Assembly (NCBI GenBank): GCA_050998755.1
Contig: JBPCPW010000013.1
Span: 1-64,000, forward strand
Length of the DNA stretch: 64,000 bases
Reading direction: 5' to 3'
DNA from: JAXDLW01 sp050998755
GTDB lineage: Bacteria; Chloroflexota; Dormibacteria; DASZGP01
Made by a program: the position numbers and the translations under genes. The notes beneath the pieces are model-generated. The model saw nothing but the letters and a program-made list of their open reading frames with translations. It searched no databases and was not told the origin of the DNA. Positions within the stretch are counted from its first letter, which is position 1; each line of letters opens with the position of its first letter. Below, in pieces: positions 1-8,209 of this stretch.

Positions 1-21
1 CGGAAAGAGGTTTCGAGCGGC

Positions 22-1935
22 GTGTCGCTCTTCGGCGGGGCGTCGGCGATAGGGCGTCCGCGCCAACGCGTCGGGGGCGGTCAGCAGGTTGCCTCGATCC
101 TGGCCGCCAGCAGCGACGCGCTGCTCAGCGCCGAGAGTGCGGAGGAGGTCCGAGCGCTGGCGCTGAATGGGGCGCTGGCCATCGTCGGTGGTGCGCGGGG
201 TGGCGCGATGGTCTCCGTCCTGGACGCCGGCGGCCGCCGCCTGGAGTCGACCGACCGGAGCCCGCGCCCGGCTGGCAAGGACTCGGTGCGGGGGCTACCC
301 AAGGACGTGCTTCGTCGCCTGGCCTCGGGCGCAGTGGTCATGGGCGCGGTGCGGCTGGTCCGCGGTGAGCAGGCACTCGATCACACCCTCCTCCCCCTCC
401 GCGGAGCCGGAAGGCTGCTCGGCGTGCTGAGTGTGCACGCCGAGCCGGCGCAGAGAGCCGAGGTGGCCACCGGGCTGCGGGTGCTGGCACTGGCTGCAGG
501 CCTGGCGCTGGCACAGATCGAGCTTCGGGACGGCGCCGCTAGTTCGCCGATTGCCGCGGTCCGCCCGCCGCGGCACCAGGTGACGGCGGACGGCCAGGCC
601 TTCGGCGACCAACTGCGTCACCAGGCGATCTACGACCCGCTCACCAGCCTGCCGAACCGGTCGATATTCCTCAAGACCGTGGCCGGGGCGCTGGAGAGCG
701 GCGCCGCGCGTCCGGGACACTGCGCCGTGTTGATCGCCGACGTGGACAACTTCCAGGCGATCAACGACGCCGCCGGGCACACCGTGGGAGACGCCATTCT
801 GCTGGAGACCGCCCAGCGCATCGAACGGGTGCTGCGACACGAGGACGCGGCGGCGCGCCTGGGCGGCGACGAGTTCGGCGTGATGCTCGGGGGACTCGAG
901 GACCTCGACGAGGCGTGCACCATCGCCCGCCGCCTGCTGATGGCGCTCCGCCAGCCGATCGAAATCGGCACCTCGACCTGGCTCACCAGCGCCAGCGTCG
1001 GGCTGGCCTTCAATCATCCGCGCGGGCGAGGCGCCAAGGAGCTGCTGCGCGACGCCGACCTCGCGGTGGCCAGCGCCAAGCGCCACGGGCGCGCCGCGCT
1101 GGGCGTCTTCGAAGAAGGCATGGAGGCCGATGCGCTGGAGCGGGTGGTGCTGGAGCACGACCTGCGGATGGCCATCGACGGCGGGCAGCTTCGCCTGGAA
1201 TACCAGCCGGTGATCGAGCTGCGGGACGGTCGTCTTACGGGGGTAGAGGCCCTGGTGCGCTGGGACCATCCGACTCGCGGACTGCTGCCTCCCGACCGCT
1301 TTATCCCCCTGGCGGAGAAGGTGGGCCTGATCCACGAGATCGACGAGTGGGTCATCGCGGCGGCGATGGCGCAGGCCCAGGCCTGGGCCACCAAGGGGCT
1401 CGGTCTGCTGCGCATGGCCATCAACCTTTCCGGAACCCACTTCGTGGACGCCGGGATCGACGCCCGCATCGAGCTGCTGCGGGTCGCCGCCGGCCAGCCT
1501 GCGTCATCGGTGGAGTTCGAGGTCACCGAGACGGTGGCCATCGAGAGCCCCAGCGCCCCGGCCGCGCTCAGCGCGATGCGCGACCGCGGCTACCGGAAAG
1601 CGATTGACGACTTTGGCGTGGGGTACTCGATGCTCAGCCGGCTCCAGGACTACCCCATCGATACCCTGAAGATCGAACGCTCCTTCGTCAAGCGGGTGAC
1701 CCGGGCCGAGGAGGAGGCCCCCATCGTCGCGGGGATCATCGCCATGGCTCACAGCCTCGGCCTCAACGTGGTCGGCGAGGGGGTGGAGACCAAGGCCCAG
1801 CTGGACTGCCTGCGCTCCCTGGGCTGCGACCAGGCGCAGGGGTTTGTGCTGGGCCGGCCGCTCTCGCCCGAGACTGTTGAGCAACTGCTTTACACCAGGC
1901 AGGCACTCCAACCCGCGGTACCCGCCGTCAACTGA
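22..1935 (+). CDS. GGDEF-EAL c-di-GMP turnover protein
   Basis: A 637-residue cytoplasmic protein with three parts. Residues about 20-165 look like a GAF-type sensor. A GGDEF domain follows, with an intact GGDEF signature near residue 281 inside RLGGDEFGVML. An EAL domain starts at about 409 (VEALVRWDHP) and keeps the DDFGVGYSML and DTLKIERSFV motifs of active phosphodiesterases. Members of this family make or degrade cyclic di-GMP; with both signatures intact either activity is possible, and which one dominates cannot be read from sequence. The start is GTG with AAAGAGG a few bases upstream. A second GGDEF gene follows 48 bases downstream on the same strand, so the two are probably co-transcribed. 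No membrane segments are visible. The family call is secure; the signal it senses is unknown. Confidence 0.93.
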   Translation: MSLFGGASAIGRPRQRVGGGQQVASILAASSDALLSAESAEEVRALALNGALAIVGGARGGAMVSVLDAGGRRLESTDRSPRPAGKDSVRGLPKDVLRRLASGAVVMGAVRLVRGEQALDHTLLPLRGAGRLLGVLSVHAEPAQRAEVATGLRVLALAAGLALAQIELRDGAASSPIAAVRPPRHQVTADGQAFGDQLRHQAIYDPLTSLPNRSIFLKTVAGALESGAARPGHCAVLIADVDNFQAINDAAGHTVGDAILLETAQRIERVLRHEDAAARLGGDEFGVMLGGLEDLDEACTIARRLLMALRQPIEIGTSTWLTSASVGLAFNHPRGRGAKELLRDADLAVASAKRHGRAALGVFEEGMEADALERVVLEHDLRMAIDGGQLRLEYQPVIELRDGRLTGVEALVRWDHPTRGLLPPDRFIPLAEKVGLIHEIDEWVIAAAMAQAQAWATKGLGLLRMAINLSGTHFVDAGIDARIELLRVAAGQPASSVEFEVTETVAIESPSAPAALSAMRDRGYRKAIDDFGVGYSMLSRLQDYPIDTLKIERSFVKRVTRAEEEAPIVAGIIAMAHSLGLNVVGEGVETKAQLDCLRSLGCDQAQGFVLGRPLSPETVEQLLYTRQALQPAVPAVN

Positions 1936-1983
1936 ATCGAGCCCGGCGGCGCAGGTTTTGGCCGCGCCCCTCGTTGTATAGGC

Positions 1984-2724
1984 ATGAACCTCGAAACGAT
2001 CGACGCGCCTCCGTGGCTGCCCGACGGCCGGGAGCGGCGGGATCCGCCGGCGCGCGCCGCCCGAGACCAGCTCTCGGCCTGGCTGAAGGTTGAACCGGTG
2101 CAGCTCCGCGAGGTGGATCGCGAGCCCGCGGAGACCATGGTGGTGCTCTCCGACGCCTTCGAGGTGGCCGCCCGGCGGGTCCTCGAGCAGGAGCAGCGCA
2201 TGCGCGACCTGAGCACTCGGCTGGCGACACTGGAGGGCCTGGTGCGCACCGATCACCTCACCGGGGTGGCCAACCGTCGGGCGGTTGAGGAGCGCCTGGA
2301 GATGGAGTGGAGCCGGGCCACCCGCCACGGCTACGAGCTGGCGGTGATCGCGCTGGACTGCGACGGCCTCAAGCAGGTCAACGACAGCCACGGGCATGCC
2401 GCCGGAGACGCCCTGCTGCGCGAGGTTGCCGCCCACCTAACCCAGGTGGTGCGCGCCGGAGACCTGGTGGGCCGGGTCGGCGGCGACGAGTTCACCATCG
2501 TCTGCCCCCACACAGACCACGAGGGTGCCGCCCTGGCTGCGCGGAAGATGGTCGACTTCATCGGCGCGCAGGTGCTGGGAGTGCCAACCCCTGAGCCGGT
2601 GCGCCTGGCGGTCAGCGCAGGGTGGGCCGAGGCGCGGGGCCAGGCCGGCTGGCGCGACCTGGTCGGCGAGGCCGACCGGGCACTCTACGAAGCCAAGCGT
2701 CTCCGCAAGAGTTCCGCTCGGTAA
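1984..2724 (+). CDS. GGDEF diguanylate cyclase
   Basis: A 246-residue protein. The first 70 residues form no recognisable domain but end in a charged, probably coiled helix (residues about 60-85, rich in Glu, Arg and Leu) that often links sensor and GGDEF domains. The GGDEF domain runs from about residue 85 to the end, with TDHLTGVANRR at its start and GRVGGDEFTIV at residues 163-173. The active-site signature is intact, so cyclase activity is expected. There is no EAL domain and no membrane segment. It lies just downstream of the GGDEF-EAL gene on the same strand, which suggests a shared c-di-GMP circuit. The product ends at 2724, close to a degraded gene on the other strand. Confidence 0.93.
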   Translation: MNLETIDAPPWLPDGRERRDPPARAARDQLSAWLKVEPVQLREVDREPAETMVVLSDAFEVAARRVLEQEQRMRDLSTRLATLEGLVRTDHLTGVANRRAVEERLEMEWSRATRHGYELAVIALDCDGLKQVNDSHGHAAGDALLREVAAHLTQVVRAGDLVGRVGGDEFTIVCPHTDHEGAALAARKMVDFIGAQVLGVPTPEPVRLAVSAGWAEARGQAGWRDLVGEADRALYEAKRLRKSSAR

Positions 2725-2743
2725 CCGACGCGGCCGTCGGCCG

Positions 2744-3030
2744 GGCTAGGTGGAGCCACTGCTCTTTGGCGTTCTCGCCCTGGTTCCCCTCGTTGCTGTT
2801 CAGGCCGTAGATGCGCTCCTCGAGGATGAGGTCGGCGCCATTCCAGAACGCGCGAGGCTGAAGCACAGGCCCTGGCGGCCGTCACAAATGCCGGCGAGGC
2901 CGTCCTCGTTCCACCGATACGCGCGCGAGCGGGCGTTGTCATGGGGAAAGAAATCCCAGGCGTCACCGTTCAGGGCTGTAGCCGTCGCGGACACTGCCTC
3001 AGGCGCGCTAGCTGAGGTGCCGCCCCATTT
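2744..3030 (-). pseudogene. Degraded GH63/MGH1-like glucosidase fragment
   Basis: Reading the minus strand from about 3030 to 2744 in three successive frames gives pieces of the N-terminal part of an MGH1-like (GH63-type) glycoside hydrolase. The first is a short stretch reading LS-RA-GSVRDGYSP with two in-frame stops. The second (2970-2851) contains NGDAWDFFPHDNARSRAYRW and NEDGLAGICDGRQ. The third (2851-2744) contains FWNGADLILEERIYGLNSNEG. These match by eye the family pattern GDAWDYFPHDHARSRAYRWGEDG then WNGxDPILKERLFGLTxxEGNHGEDVKE. The fragment is under 100 residues of a protein that normally exceeds 800, and it contains at least two frameshifts. It is a relic. No other part of the gene is visible nearby. 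Confidence 0.7.
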
Positions 3031-3174
3031 TGCGCACGTGGAGCGGCCGCCCGGGTATTCGGCCAGGTGGGCATTCTCCGCGCCCCTGCTGCTGGTCCCC
3101 ATTTGCGACGAGTATCGACGACTACAGCGCCGGGCCTCACCCGGACGGGTCATTAAGCATTCCCGCGGCGACAC

Positions 3175-4713
3175 CTACTTGGCGAAGCTTCTAAGACGCT
3201 TTTGCAGGACCTGACGATCAAGTAAGCCCGTTGTCGCCAGCACCTGCCATGGCAAGCTCCCCGCTCCGCTTTGAGCGCGACGCTTGGCCCATGTATCCGC
3301 TAGCCAGAGCAGGTCTGACGCGGTTATCAACGCAATCTCGGTGCCCGGAGGACATAGAACCTTCAACCGCATAACCGCGTCTACTGAGTCGGAACTGTAC
3401 GACGGCGCAATCACTAACAGAGGGGAAGCGACCTTAGGTGCCGCGGCTGCTGCGTAGGCGAGGAATTGTCGCGCCAGGCGATCGGTAAGCGAATATTGGA
3501 CCTCGCAACTCTTGCAGTCCCACAAGAGCACTCGATATGGGTCGTCGAGCGCAGCTCGACCATCCGGATGGTTGCTCCCCTCAAATGTCTCCAAGGACAT
3601 CCCTAGATGTACCTGGAATAGGTGTGTAGTCGCGCGCTCGAACCCTAGGTCAACCTCTTTGTCCTTGCTAATGACTCCAGCGGCGCGGAGGACGTCATAA
3701 GAACGTGCCGCCAACTCTGGAAAGTATTGAACGTACAGTTCCGTCTTGTCAGCCGTGGCGGTTCCGGCGATGCCGCCGATCTCTAGCCGGTCAAAGTAAC
3801 GAACGACATTGCGCACCCTGATTTCCTTCGAACCTTCAACCTTGATCCCCGGCAATCCACGCAGGAGGTCGGCAAGCTCCGGCTCCGTCAGGATTCGTAG
3901 GACGCTCCGAGGGGAGACGTAGCCGTCAAGTATGCGAGCGGTGAGGAATTCCCGGTTGCCAGAGAAGGGTTGGTCAGCATCATCGAGGGCTTGCCTCAGC
4001 ACCCGGACCGGCACTTTGGCCATAAGAGCGAGAAAGTTCGGGCCTTTGAGCTCGATCCCCATATTGCCCCGAATGGCATCGCCGAGCTCATCCGGGATGC
4101 AGTATGCCCTTGAGCCTTCCGGCCGCCGAATGTCGAGAACTAGACCACGCTGTGCTAGGTGACGGATCGCCTCCTCGATCTCCGGCACGGTGTGGGCTTT
4201 GCCGGTGGTCGACGGGAAGCGGCCGAGCTGCACTTCCATGACACGATGATCCCTTCTGGTAATCCCTAATTTGCTCCGGAGCACGTCAAGCAGGCGCACC
4301 TCGGACGGGTTGATGTTCACGTCTTCCCAAGCGGCCGACAGGACTGCTTTGTAGATGTCGACCTTCTGGACGCTCAAATGCTGGATAGCCTTCGGACTCG
4401 CAGCGTAGTCGAGGAACGACCTCTCGGCCTCGATGAGCGCTGAATGAAAAGCGCCAACTTCGCTGGCATAGCGGGGCTCGTTAAGTAGACGCCGCAAGGC
4501 AGTCTTTGCCATCACCTGCACGTGATACGGCAGACCCGACAGGTCCAAGTACCGCTCGACAGCGGCCGGATTTAGAGTCTCGGCCTGGGTCGCCGTGATT
4601 TGTCGGCGGTACTCCTCGACGTCATCGCGACGGATGACCTCGACGCCCCAAGCGTCCGCTGCCCGGCGAATATCGCGGAGGGTCAGGAGTTCAATTGCTT
4701 CGCCCAGTCTCAT
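3175..4713 (-). CDS. FokI-like PD-(D/E)XK nuclease with helical and winged-helix region
   Basis: A 512-residue protein. The C-terminal part carries HPDG at 382-385 and WDCK at 398-401. This spacing (Asp384, then Asp399-x-Lys401) resembles the FokI cleavage domain, whose active site is PD...D-x-K about 16 residues apart. The N-terminal 60 residues resemble a SAP-like helical module. Residues about 130-220 and 290-350 are rich in short helices that could form winged helices; DxRRPEGSRAY looks like a wing. This would suit a DNA-binding front half and a nuclease back half, as in type IIS enzymes. No methyltransferase gene is adjacent, so a classical restriction-modification role is not supported. 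Codon use is visibly less GC-rich than in neighbouring genes, which suggests recent transfer. The nuclease assignment is by motif only. Confidence 0.55.
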   Translation of the reverse strand: MRLGEAIELLTLRDIRRAADAWGVEVIRRDDVEEYRRQITATQAETLNPAAVERYLDLSGLPYHVQVMAKTALRRLLNEPRYASEVGAFHSALIEAERSFLDYAASPKAIQHLSVQKVDIYKAVLSAAWEDVNINPSEVRLLDVLRSKLGITRRDHRVMEVQLGRFPSTTGKAHTVPEIEEAIRHLAQRGLVLDIRRPEGSRAYCIPDELGDAIRGNMGIELKGPNFLALMAKVPVRVLRQALDDADQPFSGNREFLTARILDGYVSPRSVLRILTEPELADLLRGLPGIKVEGSKEIRVRNVVRYFDRLEIGGIAGTATADKTELYVQYFPELAARSYDVLRAAGVISKDKEVDLGFERATTHLFQVHLGMSLETFEGSNHPDGRAALDDPYRVLLWDCKSCEVQYSLTDRLARQFLAYAAAAAPKVASPLLVIAPSYSSDSVDAVMRLKVLCPPGTEIALITASDLLWLADTWAKRRAQSGAGSLPWQVLATTGLLDRQVLQKRLRSFAK

Positions 4714-4903
4714 TACTTACCTCGCGCCAAATGGCTGGCCCATCATACGGGGATGATCCCGCCGGTGGGCCTCGCGAGGGCGCGTGCCGCGAGTAAGGAG
4801 CAACCGCAAGCCGGTAGACTCGCTGCAGCAGGTAGGTCGCAGCCCTCCTCACGTCTGACTGCGATCTTGCTGGCCACGTGAATGAGGCGGCCCGGTGTCC
4901 CCC
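4714..4903 (-). other. Short noncoding gap between two minus-strand genes
   Basis: This 190-base stretch separates the FokI-like gene from the addAB pair, both on the minus strand. It must hold any promoter for the FokI-like gene. I see no convincing ORF, RNA gene or strong hairpin terminator. Confidence 0.4.
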
Positions 4904-7900
4904 TCACGGCCATACGGTCATCTCGTGGAATCGCCGCTCCAACTCCGGAGTCCTATCGCTGGCGACCTCAAGTCCGACCGCAGCGAACACGAAGGTCACT
5001 CGCCGAACGGGCCGCGCTGTAACTAGTTCGATCGCGTGGCAATATGCGGCTCCCTGAACCTCATACTGGCGCATCCGCGCAGGGATCTCATCTGGCTGGA
5101 TGCCGTCAGTCTTATAGTCCACGATCTCCAATCCGTCACCGGCTTCGAACACCATGTCTATATAGCCTTCGAGAACCTGATCACCCAGGGTCATGCCAAT
5201 AGGTATCTCTCGCCAGTATGCCCCGGATGCGACGGCGCGACGGACGGCGGGGCTTTCGGCGGCGGCCCTCACCAGCGTCGCGACCTCCGAGGCCCGCTCC
5301 GGAATCCCTTCGGCCGCAGCCTGAGCACGGCTGAGTTGGTCGAGCTGGTCCAAGGTGCCAAGGTTGATCACCTGTAGCACAGCATGCACCGCGCGGCCAA
5401 GCGATGTCCCGCCGCGCCCGCGACGCAGCGCGGCGACCTCCGAGGCGGATGGAGCGGCCGCCGGCTCCTCGTCCGAAGAGTGGGCGAGGCCGGTCGCCGT
5501 GGTCAGATTCAGCCCGCCGTAGTCCTTTAATAAAGCAGTTCGGCGCGTGGCCCAGGCATTCTCGTCCGGAGTGGCCTGGGCTGCCATCTCCGTCCAGGGG
5601 AGTGGAGCCGCGCGGAGGGCCTCTGGTCCCGGGCCCCCCTGGAGATGCATAACCAGCGTGCTCGCAGCCAGAGACTCAGCTAGGTGCTGGCCCTCCCGTT
5701 TGGAGGCCTCAGATGTCGTGTCCTTTGCCCGGCACAGGCTGATCACCAGGTGGTCTTTCGCCCTAGTTGCCGCCACGTAGACGAGGCGCACCTGTTCAGC
5801 CTTGTTTAGCTGCTTCTCAGTCTCGATCGCGGCCGCATAGCCGGGCGTCGTAAAGACACCCTTCGGGCCACAGGCTACGTGGAGTTGGCTCTGGACCCGA
5901 TCCGCTACAGCCGTTGGCGATTGGAAGTTGCGGTTGGAATGCCAGCCCGTCATGAGCACAATCGGGAACTCAAGTCCCTTGGCGCCGTGGACGGTCATGA
6001 TCCGGACAGCATCTCCCGCACCCGGTTCAGGCGGGCCGGGCAGCGCCAGCTGGTTCTCATCGCGCAGGTCGTCCATCCAGTCGAGGAAGGCCCGCAACGT
6101 TGAGCGTCCGGTCTTAGCGAAGGTCCGCGCCCGCTCAGTCATGTGGCGATATCGCCGCTGATAGTCGTCGGGACGGTCGTTGGCCAGCGCCGCTACCGCA
6201 AGTAACCGTTCGTCGATGAAGTTCTCGATGAGGGCGGCCACAGACAGTTGATGCCGGCGTTGATGCCACGCCCTGAGGTCAGTCAGCGCGAGCCGGACGC
6301 TATCCCCTTCCGCAGACCCAGAGATCTCGTACTCGTAGGTCAGCCTGCCCCCGGACTCAGTCCATCGCAGGAGGTCAACATCACTACAACCATAGGTAGC
6401 CGACCTCAATGAAGCCACCAGCGCGACCTGATCCGACGGGTCATCCATGGCGCGCAGGCACGACAGCAGGTCCCGTACCTCCTGGGTGGCCAGGACCAGC
6501 TCACCGCTCTCAAGCCGGTACGGGACGCCGACCGAGGTCAGCGCCCGCTCGATCCGCGCGAGGTTCCCGCGAGACGGTATGAGGATGGTGACGTCTGCGA
6601 ACGTCGCGGGCCGTTGCACCCGCATTCCGTCGACGGTGGCCGACACACTCCAGCCATCGCCGATTGCCCGTCTTGCGGTCGCCGCCAGCCCCTCCGCCTC
6701 GGCCTGCCACACATCCTGTTGCGTCCCCTCAACCACTTCGCCAAATGACCAGATGCCCGGGCCGGCCTCATCCTGCTCAGCCACCAGCGACGTGTAGTCC
6801 GGCTGCGAACCGGGCGCATGGATGATGCGGCGCGCGAAATGGTCGTTAATTACTTCAATAACCGCAGGCACAGACCGGAAGTTGCTTGTCAGCTTCTCGA
6901 GGTTGCCGAGGCTGTCCTTGACCGCCTGATACAGCGCGATGTCTGCGCGACGGAATCGGTAGATCGACTGCTTCGGGTCGCCGACGATAAACAGCTTGCC
7001 GGCACTCGGGCTGATCTTTCGCCAGTCTGCGGGCAGCTCAGCGCCTTCTACTGCGGAGAGATAGAGCACCAGTTCGGCCTGCAGCGGGTCGGTGTCCTGA
7101 AACTCATCGACAAAGATGCGAGCGAACCGGGCCTGCAGCTTGCTTCGAACTTCGGGGTTGTCCCTGACGAGGTCCCGCGCCCAGGTGAGGAGGTCATGGA
7201 AGGTGGCGCGGCCCTCCGCCTTCCGGGCGGCAGCCCACTCCAGCGTGAAGTGTGTCAGGAGGCCGAGGAGCTGTGCCAGGGCGGAGCCTCGATAAGCCTC
7301 CAATGCCTCCTTCGCTTCGTCAAGAGCGGCGCCGTGCAAACCCCTCAAGACCTTCAGCGCGTTCTCGCCGGAGTCCGGATCGTTCGCCCACTCCGGTATT
7401 CGCCCCTTTCCCGAGAGTCCCGGCGCGTAATACGCGTCGACAAGCCCGGCGAGGGCCTGGTCGTCCGTTGTTGCTGACGACAGCCGGTCCGCCACTCCCT
7501 GAACCTTGAGAACGGCGGCGACTGCTCTGTCCTCTCCGCGCGCGTAATTGAGCAGGCGCTTGCAGCTCTGAAGTTCTCGGCCCACGCGATGCGCCACCTC
7601 AAGCGCGTCGTTACGGCTGGCCGACGGCCACAGCATGTCGCGAGAGAGCAGGTCGTACTGGTCCTGGAGACCGCGGGCCGCGCTCCGGATGTCCTTGGGC
7701 TGGAGGCCGAGTAGCAAGCACCGTCGTACAGCGTCACGTCCGCTGGTTTGGGCGACCTCATCGAACCACTCGCGGAAGCGATCGTGGAATTCGAGCTGCT
7801 CCTGGATCGGCTCCATCACCTCGAAACCCGGTGGCAGCCCGGCCTCCAGCGGAAACGTTCTCAGAATCATCGCCGCGAACGCGTGGATCGTGTCGATGGT

Positions 7901-8209
7901 TGCGTCGTCGATCGATGCAATCGCGACCCGGCACCGTGCGCGCTCTTCCTCCTCACGATCGACGTCGCGTGACGCGGTGTCCAGGGCTTCGCGCACTCGC
8001 GCTCGGAGCTCGGCAGCGGCGGCCTCCGTGAACGTGATCGCGACGAGGCCGCGGATGTCGAGTCTTCCCTTCGCCACCAGCTCGGCGATGCGCCTCACGA
8101 CCGTCGTCGTCTTGCCGGTGCCGGCGCCGGCCTCCACGAAGAACGTTGAGACGAGATCCATCAGCAGCCGGTCGCGGACCTCCTGGTCCTTTGGTGCCCC
8201 GTTCGTCAT
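4904..8209 (-). CDS. addA: AddA-like UvrD helicase / RecB-family nuclease
   Basis: A 1101-residue ATP-dependent helicase-nuclease. The Walker A sequence GAGTGKTT lies at residues 28-35, the Walker B region VDEFQDTD near 366, GDPKQSIYR near 410, and TVHGAKGLEFPIV further on, the usual UvrD order. The C-terminal domain has the RecB-type nuclease motif EIVDYKTDG near residue 1028. This fits AddA, the subunit of AddAB that unwinds and resects double-strand breaks. The start at 8209 (MTNGAPKDQEV) is chosen because its ATG overlaps the TGA of the upstream addB-like gene as ATGA; the longer reading frame upstream is overlap with that gene. The pair is therefore translationally coupled. It could also be called RecB-like, but the partner makes AddA the better choice. 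Confidence 0.88.
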   Translation of the reverse strand: MTNGAPKDQEVRDRLLMDLVSTFFVEAGAGTGKTTTVVRRIAELVAKGRLDIRGLVAITFTEAAAAELRARVREALDTASRDVDREEEERARCRVAIASIDDATIDTIHAFAAMILRTFPLEAGLPPGFEVMEPIQEQLEFHDRFREWFDEVAQTSGRDAVRRCLLLGLQPKDIRSAARGLQDQYDLLSRDMLWPSASRNDALEVAHRVGRELQSCKRLLNYARGEDRAVAAVLKVQGVADRLSSATTDDQALAGLVDAYYAPGLSGKGRIPEWANDPDSGENALKVLRGLHGAALDEAKEALEAYRGSALAQLLGLLTHFTLEWAAARKAEGRATFHDLLTWARDLVRDNPEVRSKLQARFARIFVDEFQDTDPLQAELVLYLSAVEGAELPADWRKISPSAGKLFIVGDPKQSIYRFRRADIALYQAVKDSLGNLEKLTSNFRSVPAVIEVINDHFARRIIHAPGSQPDYTSLVAEQDEAGPGIWSFGEVVEGTQQDVWQAEAEGLAATARRAIGDGWSVSATVDGMRVQRPATFADVTILIPSRGNLARIERALTSVGVPYRLESGELVLATQEVRDLLSCLRAMDDPSDQVALVASLRSATYGCSDVDLLRWTESGGRLTYEYEISGSAEGDSVRLALTDLRAWHQRRHQLSVAALIENFIDERLLAVAALANDRPDDYQRRYRHMTERARTFAKTGRSTLRAFLDWMDDLRDENQLALPGPPEPGAGDAVRIMTVHGAKGLEFPIVLMTGWHSNRNFQSPTAVADRVQSQLHVACGPKGVFTTPGYAAAIETEKQLNKAEQVRLVYVAATRAKDHLVISLCRAKDTTSEASKREGQHLAESLAASTLVMHLQGGPGPEALRAAPLPWTEMAAQATPDENAWATRRTALLKDYGGLNLTTATGLAHSSDEEPAAAPSASEVAALRRGRGGTSLGRAVHAVLQVINLGTLDQLDQLSRAQAAAEGIPERASEVATLVRAAAESPAVRRAVASGAYWREIPIGMTLGDQVLEGYIDMVFEAGDGLEIVDYKTDGIQPDEIPARMRQYEVQGAAYCHAIELVTARPVRRVTFVFAAVGLEVASDRTPELERRFHEMTVWP

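Noticed and set aside
295..1440. Long minus-strand frame of 381 codons under the GGDEF-EAL gene
   Set aside because: Shadow of the codon-biased plus-strand gene, whose motifs are all intact.
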